DNA of 16,520 bases, taken from NCBI GenBank assembly GCA_016218465.1, contig JACREA010000221.1, positions 1-16,520 of the forward strand, written 5' to 3'. Of the stretch, positions 1 to 5,779 are shown in pieces (the first letter of the stretch is position 1; every line of letters begins with the position of its first letter). Source of the stretch: Nitrosomonadales bacterium (GTDB lineage: Bacteria; Pseudomonadota; Gammaproteobacteria; Burkholderiales; Gallionellaceae). The notes under the pieces were generated by a model. That model made no database searches. It was not told the origin of the DNA and was given only the letters and a program-made list of their open reading frames with translations. Made by a program: the position numbers and the translations under genes.

Positions 1-378
1 AAGATAACTGCCATACCTGCAAATCATGTGGTTCCCGCAGTTGGTTATCATTTGGACAGCGGCCAGTCGAGCCTTGTATTTAGCGGGGATACCACTGCCA
101 ATGACGCCTTTTGGAAGGTGGTCAATAAAATTAAAAATTTGCGCTACCTCATCATCGAGACTGCATTCTCAGATGGCGAAAGGAATTTGGCTATGCTGTC
201 CAAGCATTTATGCCCGGGTCTGCTTGTCGAAGAACTGGCCAAATTCAAGCGCGATGCAGAAGTATTCATTACCCATCTGAAGCCTGGTGAAATGGAGTTG
301 ACCATGCGTGAGGTTGAAGGCAGTGTTCGTGGTCTGCGCCCGAAGATGTTATTGAACAATCAGGAGTTCGAGTTTTAG
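1..378 (+). CDS. MBL-fold cyclic-nucleotide phosphodiesterase (3' part, 5' end outside window)
   Basis: This is the C-terminal 125 residues of a larger protein; the frame is open from the first base, so the GTG at 28 is not the real start. The visible part resembles the metallo-beta-lactamase-fold 3',5'-cyclic-nucleotide phosphodiesterases that hydrolyse cAMP/cGMP. It shows NHVVPAVGYHLDSG, then SGDT (the Asp is the expected metal-bridging ligand), and later FITHLKPGE, whose His matches the last metal ligand. The first HxHxDH motif would lie upstream of the window. The stop overlaps the Shine-Dalgarno of the next gene, so the two are probably co-transcribed. A cyclic-nucleotide-binding-type protein follows directly, which fits a role in cyclic-nucleotide turnover. 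Another MBL hydrolase function cannot be excluded from this half alone. Confidence 0.72.
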   Translation, partial: KITAIPANHVVPAVGYHLDSGQSSLVFSGDTTANDAFWKVVNKIKNLRYLIIETAFSDGERNLAMLSKHLCPGLLVEELAKFKRDAEVFITHLKPGEMELTMREVEGSVRGLRPKMLLNNQEFEF

Positions 379-387
379 GAGCGCCCG

Positions 388-930
388 ATGGCTCATGAAC
401 TCGATATCAACGTTCTGGCCGGCATAGGGCCAATATCCAGCTTCAGGCCGGCGCAGCTATTCGAGGCTGAACAGAAGGCTGGGGATGCATTCGGCGAGGA
501 AGCGCTTATCTCCGATGCCAGATGTAATGCGACAATCTTAATGAAATCCAATGGCGTGTTGTTGCGCCTTGGACGCGAGGATTTTCTGGCATTGTTGAAA
601 GAACCTCTGTTGCATAAAATAAAATATGGGGATGCCGTGCAGGCTGTAGAGCAAGGCGCAGTATGGCTGGATGTCCGGTACCCAACTGAATATCGCTTTG
701 ACAGTCTGCGCGGCGCAATGAATGTACCATTGAATGATATCCGCAATGCTATGGGAGTGCTGGATCGCAGCAGGAAATACATTGCTTACTGTCAAAGTGG
801 GCGGCGTAGCGCGGTTGCAGCGTTTATCATGGCGCAAGCAGGGCATGACGTCCATGTTCTTGATGGAGTTGGCCGGTGCCGGGACCGGTGCAGTAGCAGC
901 CTAATGAGAAAGACAAAGGAGCGGGAATGA
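388..930 (+). CDS. Truncated cyclic-nucleotide-binding / rhodanese domain protein, probably disrupted
   Basis: An AGGAG at 377-381 lies 6 nt before the ATG. Residues about 30-75 look like only the C-terminal part of a cNMP-binding beta-roll: a phosphate-binding-cassette-like GDAFGEEAL, then RCNATI, then the terminal helix. The roughly 60 residues of N-terminal strands such a domain needs are absent, and Asn occupies the position where the phosphate-binding Arg is usual. Residues about 80-158 form a rhodanese domain with the active-site loop CQSGRR (Cys135), suggesting sulfurtransferase or sulfur/redox sensing. The last 20 or so residues are rich in Arg, Cys and Ser and do not look like a rhodanese end. 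The +1 frame from 869 gives LAGAGTGAVAA and a stop at 902-904, which fits better. The open frame as it stands overlaps the next start by 4 nt. It is an intact ORF but probably a damaged gene. Confidence 0.6.
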   Translation: MAHELDINVLAGIGPISSFRPAQLFEAEQKAGDAFGEEALISDARCNATILMKSNGVLLRLGREDFLALLKEPLLHKIKYGDAVQAVEQGAVWLDVRYPTEYRFDSLRGAMNVPLNDIRNAMGVLDRSRKYIAYCQSGRRSAVAAFIMAQAGHDVHVLDGVGRCRDRCSSSLMRKTKERE

Positions 931-1607
931 GTACAGTAATGGCGGCCAATAGTGCAGCAAGCGGTGTGGGTGATATGAAGCTCAGGCTCGAGTTCACCAA
1001 GAATCTTAATCAAGTCAACAATAAGATACATGCCACCGCCAACGTTGACGAAATCATGCTGGAGCTCAGCAAGGATATTTGCACGCTATTCAATGCGGAT
1101 CGGTTGACGATCTATGTGGTTGGTGATGACAAGGTCTCTCTTGTTTCCAAAGTCAAGACCGGACTCAACTCTTTCAAAGATCTCAAATTGCCTATAGCCG
1201 AGCAAAGCATTGCTGGCTATGTCGCTATGCACAAGAAACTACTCAACATCAAAGACGTCTACGATGAAAAGGAGTTGTCGCAGTACAGCCAGCATTTGCG
1301 ATTTTTGCAGGAGGTGGACAAACGAACGGGATATCGCACCAAACAGATGATGGTCGCGCCGATTCTGGATGATACCAGCGGCGATTTGGTTGGCGTCATC
1401 CAGGTAATTAACAACAAGGCGAGCGTCCCTTTTACGGCAATGATTCAGGAAGGCGTAGAAGAATTGGCGCAGACCATGGCTGTGGCGCTACGCCAGCACC
1501 AGCGACAGCAGAGCAGTGCAGTCAAAAATAAATACGATTTTCTGGTTAACGATGGTGTGCTGTCCGCTGCAGAGTTTGAGCTGGCAACACGCACAGCCCG
1601 GCGCTAA
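927..1607 (+). CDS. GAF-domain protein; likely N-terminal part of a GAF-secretion ATPase gene split by a stop
   Basis: A strong Shine-Dalgarno (AAAGGAG, 915-921) precedes the ATG by 5 nt. Residues about 30-190 form a GAF domain: an N-terminal helix (LNQVNNKIHATANVDEIM), LFNADRLTIYVV, the IAGYVAMHKKLLNIKDVY segment and PILDDTSGDLVGVIQVINN. Such domains bind small ligands, often cyclic nucleotides. The last 30 residues (from NKYDFLVNDGVLSAAEF) read like the start of a T2SSE_N/MshEN domain. After the TAA at 1605-1607 the same frame continues with GVDVVEVLIDEF and FFGVPY, the rest of that domain. I therefore infer that this and the next gene are one GAF-T2SSE_N-ATPase gene interrupted by a nonsense codon. 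Alternatively it is now a free-standing sensor, translationally coupled to the ATPase. Confidence 0.8.
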   Translation: MSTVMAANSAASGVGDMKLRLEFTKNLNQVNNKIHATANVDEIMLELSKDICTLFNADRLTIYVVGDDKVSLVSKVKTGLNSFKDLKLPIAEQSIAGYVAMHKKLLNIKDVYDEKELSQYSQHLRFLQEVDKRTGYRTKQMMVAPILDDTSGDLVGVIQVINNKASVPFTAMIQEGVEELAQTMAVALRQHQRQQSSAVKNKYDFLVNDGVLSAAEFELATRTARR

Positions 1608-1625
1608 GGCGTTGATGTCGTAGAA

Positions 1626-3335
1626 GTGCTGATAGACGAATTTCTAGTCAGCATTCCTGCTTTGGGCAAGGCACTGTCCAGTTTCTTCGGAGTACCCTAC
1701 GAAGCATACAGAGGTGATCGTATTAAGCCAGCGGAATTATTGAAGAATCTGAGGCGCGAGTATGTCGAAAGCGGGCATTGGGTTCCGATCGACGAGACTC
1801 AGGAGGGTGTGACGATTTTGACCACTGACTCGGAGCGGATTCAGGCTTCGCGGGTAGTCAACAATATTTTCCCCAAGAGCCGGTTGGTCTACAAGGTTTG
1901 TTCGCAACGCGAATTCAGGCAAACTCTGGATTTGTTCTATGGAGGAGGTGCTTCCACCGATAGTGGGGGTGCACTCGCTGGCGATGAATCATCCATGGAT
2001 GATTTGCTGACCAGCCTTGGCGGAGATGAGGAAGATATTAGTGGAGCCACTCAGGAAGATGTCAGTGCCGCCGCCGACAATGAGCTGGTCAAGCTGGTCA
2101 ACAAAGTCATTGTGGATGCTTACCGGATGGGCGCTTCTGATATTCACATCGAGCCGGCGCCGGGCAAGGCCAAGACGCAGATTAGAGTGCGTAAGGACGG
2201 ATCGTTGATGAACTACATTGAGGTGCCCTCCACTTACCGCAACGCACTGGTGACGCGCCTCAAGATCATGTGCGACCTGGATATTTCCGAAAAACGCAAG
2301 CCGCAGGACGGCAAGATCAAATTCAAGAAATACGGGCCGCTGGATATCGAGTTGCGCGTCGCGACCATACCGTCGCAGGGCGGCGTCGAAGACGTGGTAA
2401 TGCGTATCCTGGCCTCCGGCGAGCCGTTGCCATTGGAAAAAATGGGATTCTCGAAGCGAAACGATGAGCTGATCAGAGAGACAGTGAGCAAACCATATGG
2501 GTTGTTTTTTGTGTGCGGACCGACAGGCTCCGGTAAAACTACCACGTTGCATTCCATTCTCAAGTTCATAAATAACCCTGACACCAAGATATGGACAGCC
2601 GAAGACCCGGTTGAGATTACCCAGAAGGGATTGCGCCAAGTGCAGATCAACAAAAAGGCCGGGCTGGATTTCGCTACCGTCATGCGCGCCTTTTTGCGTG
2701 CCGATCCGGACGTGATCATGGTCGGCGAAATGCGCGATAAGGAAACGGTATCCATCGGTATCGAGGCTTCACTGACCGGCCACCTTGTGTTTGCAACCCT
2801 GCATACCAACAGCGCACCTGAATCCATCAACCGCTTGCTGGATATGGGCATGGATCCGTTTAACTTTGCGGATGCGCTGCTGGGCATTTTGGCTCAACGT
2901 TTGGGGAAGCGTTTGTGCAGCGACTGCAAGAAACCGCATATCGCGACTGCCGACGAAATAAAATCGATGCTAACCGAATACAGCGGTGAGTTGGTGAATA
3001 CCACGACCTGGAAAAAAGATCCCGCTGTTGCGACCAAGTCTCTGTATGAAGAATGGATCAAGCTGTTTGCCGACGAAAAGAGGCAATTTACACTGTATAC
3101 GCCAGTGGGATGTGAGAAATGCTCTGGCACCGGTTATCGTGGGCGCGTAGGCTTGCACGAATTGCTGATCGGAACGGACCCGATCAAAAAGGCCATCCAG
3201 GAGCATTCGCGAGTTGCCGAGTTGTTGGCGATCGCGCTGGAGGAGGGGATGCATACCTTGAAGCAGGACGGTATGGAGAAAGTCCTGCAAGGCATTACCG
3301 ATATGCATCAAGTACGCGCGGTTTGTATCAAATAG
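1626..3335 (+). CDS. PilB/GspE-family type IV pilus / type II secretion assembly ATPase
   Basis: This is a cytoplasmic hexameric ATPase of the family that powers pilus extension or type II secretion. Residues 1 to about 100 are the remainder of a T2SSE_N-like domain (LGKALSSFFGVPYEAY). Walker A is GPTGSGKTTT at residues 298-307. The Walker B/Asp region is ADPDVIMVGEMRD and the His box is TGHLVFATLHTNSAPESINRLLDMG-like. A C-terminal tetracysteine zinc motif (CSDC and CEKCSGTGYRGRVGLHELL) is complete. At 569 aa it is near usual PilB length. The GTG start at 1626 has no convincing Shine-Dalgarno (the only AAGG is 16 nt away), and the preceding in-frame codons after the TAA at 1605 encode plausible protein, so the native start is probably at 927. 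No pilC or pilD is visible nearby, so I do not assign pilB. Confidence 0.9.
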   Translation: MLIDEFLVSIPALGKALSSFFGVPYEAYRGDRIKPAELLKNLRREYVESGHWVPIDETQEGVTILTTDSERIQASRVVNNIFPKSRLVYKVCSQREFRQTLDLFYGGGASTDSGGALAGDESSMDDLLTSLGGDEEDISGATQEDVSAAADNELVKLVNKVIVDAYRMGASDIHIEPAPGKAKTQIRVRKDGSLMNYIEVPSTYRNALVTRLKIMCDLDISEKRKPQDGKIKFKKYGPLDIELRVATIPSQGGVEDVVMRILASGEPLPLEKMGFSKRNDELIRETVSKPYGLFFVCGPTGSGKTTTLHSILKFINNPDTKIWTAEDPVEITQKGLRQVQINKKAGLDFATVMRAFLRADPDVIMVGEMRDKETVSIGIEASLTGHLVFATLHTNSAPESINRLLDMGMDPFNFADALLGILAQRLGKRLCSDCKKPHIATADEIKSMLTEYSGELVNTTTWKKDPAVATKSLYEEWIKLFADEKRQFTLYTPVGCEKCSGTGYRGRVGLHELLIGTDPIKKAIQEHSRVAELLAIALEEGMHTLKQDGMEKVLQGITDMHQVRAVCIK

Positions 3336-3342
3336 AAGGTGC

Positions 3343-4947
3343 ATGATGCATTCCACCGATAACCTCCTGCATCGCCTTAAAGAACTCAACGAGATTGGTA
3401 TCGCGTTGTCTCAGCAGCGCAATTTAAACAGTCTGCTGGAAACCATATTGGTTGCGGCAAAACGCATTACCCATGCCGATGCCGGCACTCTCTACCTGCT
3501 GGAGCACGAACAACAGACGCTGCGTTTTGAGATCTTGCGCAATGACTCCTTGAATATTGCGATGGGCGGAACCAGCGGTGTGCCGATCACTTTTTATCCG
3601 ATCCGGCTATACGATGATAACGGCAATCCCAACCATGCCATGGTGGTGAGCCACTCTGCTCTGAGCGGTGAGACAGTCAATATTCCAGACGCCTATGTGG
3701 CGCAGGGATTCGATTTTTCCGGCACCAAAGGATTCGACGCCAAGACCGGCTACCGGTCACAGTCTTTCCTGACCGTGCCGATGCGCAACCACGAGAACGA
3801 AGTCATCGGCGTCCTGCAACTGATCAATGCGAAGGACCATGATAGCGGCGCGGTTGTGCCGTTCTCAAGCGACGATCAGCAGCTGTCTGAATCGCTTGCC
3901 TCGCAGGCAGCCATTGCATTGACCAACCGCCATCTCATCAGCCAATTGGAAGATTTGTTTGAGGCATTCATTCAACTCATCAATACCGCGATCGACGACA
4001 AGTCGCCCTATACCGGAGGGCATTGCGAGCGTGTGCCGGTGCTGACCATGATGATTGCCGAGGCGGTCAATCGCACCACCCACGGCCCGCTCAAAGACTT
4101 TGTAATGACCGATAATGACAGGTATGAGCTAAAAATCGCAGGCCTCTTGCATGATTGCGGCAAGATCACCACCCCGGTGCATGTGGTGGACAAAGCGACC
4201 AAACTGGAAACCATTTTTGACCGCATTCATCTGGTAGACACAAGATTTGAGGTGCTCAAGCGTGATGCCGAAATCGCACATCTGAAGACAGAGGACAGAG
4301 GACAGAAGGCAGAATTCGAAGCGCGCATCCGGCAACTGGACGACGATCGAGAATTCCTGCGCCACTGCAACATTGGCGGCGAAGCCATGTCGGAGGAAGC
4401 GCAACAGCGCGTACGCCAAATCGCCATCTATCAGTGGCGCGATGTCGATGGCAAGGTGGGCAACTTCCTTAACGACATCGAGGTTGAGAGTCTCACCATC
4501 CGCGCGGGCACACTGACAGCCGCTGAACGCGAAATAATCAACCATCACATTGATATCACTATCAAGATGCTGGAATCACTGCCTTGGCCGAGGCACCTCA
4601 AGAACGTCGCCGAATATGCTGGCGGCCACCATGAACGCATGGATGGCAAAGGTTATCCGCGCGGGCTGACGCGGGAGCAGATGTCGGTGCAGGCCAGAGT
4701 CATGGGCATCGCCGATATTTTCGAGGCGCTCACCGCCAAGGACAGGCCCTATAAAAAAGGCAAGACCCTCACCGAATCGCTGACCATACTAGGAAAATTC
4801 AAGTTGGGAGGGCATATCGACCCGGATTTATTCGATGTTTTTATTCGCGAAAAAGTCTATCTGGACTACGCCAGGCAATTTCTTGCGCCCGAGCAAATTG
4901 ATGAAGTGGATTTGAGCAAGATTCCGGGAGTCAATCTGGATGCATAG
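3343..4947 (+). CDS. GAF-HD-GYP cyclic-di-GMP phosphodiesterase
   Basis: This 534-aa protein has an N-terminal GAF domain (about residues 10-200, ending GVLQLINAKD) followed by an HD-GYP domain that hydrolyses cyclic di-GMP. Visible catalytic elements are HDCGK (His270-Asp271), INHHI, and HHERMDGKGYP (about 429-439) with an intact GYP. Between HD and GYP lies a long helical insert (FDRIHLVDTRFEVLKRDAEI and onward) containing a heptamer repeat at 4287-4314. ATG occurs at 3343 and 3346; AAGG at 3336-3339 is 3 nt from the first and 6 nt from the second, so 3346 may be the true start. It begins 7 nt after the ATPase stop and almost certainly shares its mRNA. Because c-di-GMP commonly controls pilus motors, control of the adjacent ATPase or pilus is a reasonable inference. 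Confidence 0.92.
   Translation: MMHSTDNLLHRLKELNEIGIALSQQRNLNSLLETILVAAKRITHADAGTLYLLEHEQQTLRFEILRNDSLNIAMGGTSGVPITFYPIRLYDDNGNPNHAMVVSHSALSGETVNIPDAYVAQGFDFSGTKGFDAKTGYRSQSFLTVPMRNHENEVIGVLQLINAKDHDSGAVVPFSSDDQQLSESLASQAAIALTNRHLISQLEDLFEAFIQLINTAIDDKSPYTGGHCERVPVLTMMIAEAVNRTTHGPLKDFVMTDNDRYELKIAGLLHDCGKITTPVHVVDKATKLETIFDRIHLVDTRFEVLKRDAEIAHLKTEDRGQKAEFEARIRQLDDDREFLRHCNIGGEAMSEEAQQRVRQIAIYQWRDVDGKVGNFLNDIEVESLTIRAGTLTAAEREIINHHIDITIKMLESLPWPRHLKNVAEYAGGHHERMDGKGYPRGLTREQMSVQARVMGIADIFEALTAKDRPYKKGKTLTESLTILGKFKLGGHIDPDLFDVFIREKVYLDYARQFLAPEQIDEVDLSKIPGVNLDA
4287..4314 (+). repeat. Short heptanucleotide tandem repeat inside the HD-GYP gene
   Basis: Four 7-bp units in a row: GACAGAG, GACAGAG, GACAGAA, GGCAGAA. 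The first two are identical and the others differ by one and two bases. They encode the hydrophilic TEDRGQKAE stretch in the insert between the HD and GYP halves. A change of one unit would shift the reading frame. With two perfect units, slippage is possible but not strongly expected. Confidence 0.7.
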
Positions 4948-5283
4948 CAGTCAGGAATCAGTAATGGGGAATTCACTGCCTCTAACGCTTTGCCGAGAAG
5001 AGTTGCCAAAAATTGTCAGCCATCTGACGAATATGTGATATTAATTTGCCTGAAGGACGGCTTTGTCAGGACTGAGCGGGCAAACACGAAAGCATAATTT
5101 TCTTTAGCATCGCTTTTCTGAATATAAATATAACAATAAAATCATATGGCTGTAGCTATTATTGACCCACCCTGCCAATTATCCGAGGTTTCTGGCAATG
5201 TGTTACAGTCTTGGCATGGCTATTGCGAGTATAACTATCGACACGCATCATTTGGTGTGTCCAACTTTAAGAGGAGCTTTAAC
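4948..5283. other. Intergenic region upstream of the pilin gene
   Basis: This 336-bp stretch has no convincing gene. The first 30 bases (from 4950) show weak 7-bp periodicity (AGTCAGG AATCAGT-like), similar in style to the heptamers in the preceding gene. A small hairpin GTCAG-CCAT-CTGAC lies at 5015-5028, without a following T-run, so it is not a clear terminator. The section 5090-5145 is AT-rich. The only strong signals are the sigma-54-type promoter at 5212-5227 and the pilin Shine-Dalgarno at 5272-5276. An open frame from the ATG at 5146 runs in frame into the pilin, but its upstream residues do not resemble a pilin leader. Confidence 0.6.
5212..5227 (+). promoter_or_regulatory. Sigma-54 (RpoN) -24/-12 promoter of the pilin gene
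   Basis: The sequence TGGCATGGCTATTGCG matches the sigma-54 consensus TGGCACGNNNNTTGCW with exact GG-to-GC spacing; the invariant GG is at 5213-5214 and GC at 5225-5226. Predicted transcription would start near 5237, leaving a leader of about 45 nt that contains the AGGAG at 5272-5276. RpoN plus the PilS/PilR two-component system drives pilA in Pseudomonas, which supports the call. No PilR-type upstream site was assigned. Confidence 0.75.
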
Positions 5284-5721
5284 ATGAAGAACATTCAAAA
5301 AGGTTTTACCCTGATCGAATTGATGATCGTGGTGGCGATTATCGGTATTCTGGCTGCGGTGGCGATTCCGGCCTACCAGGACTACACCGTCAAGTCCAAG
5401 CTTTCGGAGCTTACCAGCCTGACCAGCCCGGCGCGGAATGATATCGGCATTTTCTGCAGTGAAACCGGCGCCTTAACTACATTGACCGGCACTTCCCTTT
5501 CAGCCATTCCAACTGCTCTTCCCACCGGCGTCAAGTATACGGCGAGTTTCACCATCGGGAGTGGCACGGGTGTGGTTACAGCTACAACAGCAGCGACGAC
5601 GTCTGGATTACCCACTGCAGCTGCGGGCCAAACTATTATATGGACACCAACGTGCTCCACCACTGGAACAACGTGGGCTATTGGCGGTTCTATTCCCGCA
5701 AAATACCTGCCCAAGTCTTGA
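5284..5721 (+). CDS. pilA: Type IV major pilin
   Basis: The 145-aa prepilin starts MKNIQKG and is cleaved by prepilin peptidase before FTLIEL; Glu5 of the mature protein is present, followed by the hydrophobic helix (MIVVAIIGILAAVAIPAYQDYT). AGGAG at 5272-5276, 7 nt upstream, decides this ATG over the in-frame ATG at 5146. The globular domain is strikingly Thr/Ser/Gly/Ala-rich and has two cysteines, C58 and C124, probably a disulfide. The C-terminus is PAKYLPKS, ending in Ser145. Exposed Thr residues or the terminal Ser are plausible O-glycosylation sites, as in group I Pseudomonas pilins whose C-terminal Ser is modified by TfpO. A sigma-54 promoter lies upstream, a strong terminator downstream, and a GT-C glycosyltransferase follows. 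It subunit-assembles into pili at the cell surface. Confidence 0.95.
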   Translation: MKNIQKGFTLIELMIVVAIIGILAAVAIPAYQDYTVKSKLSELTSLTSPARNDIGIFCSETGALTTLTGTSLSAIPTALPTGVKYTASFTIGSGTGVVTATTAATTSGLPTAAAGQTIIWTPTCSTTGTTWAIGGSIPAKYLPKS

Positions 5722-5746
5722 TCTTCGCTTGATTTGATCTGACATT

Positions 5747-5773
5747 AAAAAGGGGGCGCAAGCCCCCTTTTTT
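5747..5773 (+). terminator. Intrinsic terminator after the pilin gene
   Basis: A near-ideal Rho-independent terminator: GGGGGC (5752-5757), loop GCAA (5758-5761), GCCCCC (5762-5767), then six T (5768-5773). Five A at 5747-5751 can extend the stem against the T-run and also give some termination in the other direction. It starts 26 nt after the pilin stop. The next gene starts only 6 nt after the T-run. Confidence 0.93.
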
Positions 5774-5779
5774 ACGGCC

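Noticed and set aside
1989..2887. Two long minus-strand frames opposite the ATPase gene
   Set aside because: They are antisense shadows of a gene with complete Walker A, Walker B and zinc motifs; neither has a ribosome site or a recognisable domain.
5015..5028. Hairpin GTCAG-CCAT-CTGAC after the HD-GYP gene as a terminator
   Set aside because: The stem is only 5 bp and no T-run follows, so termination is not supported.
5146..5283. Upstream in-frame ATG that would extend the pilin by 46 residues
   Set aside because: The added residues do not form a prepilin leader, and AGGAG at 5272-5276 plus the canonical MKNIQKG/FTLIE cleavage site fix the start at 5284. The sigma-54 promoter also lies inside this extension.
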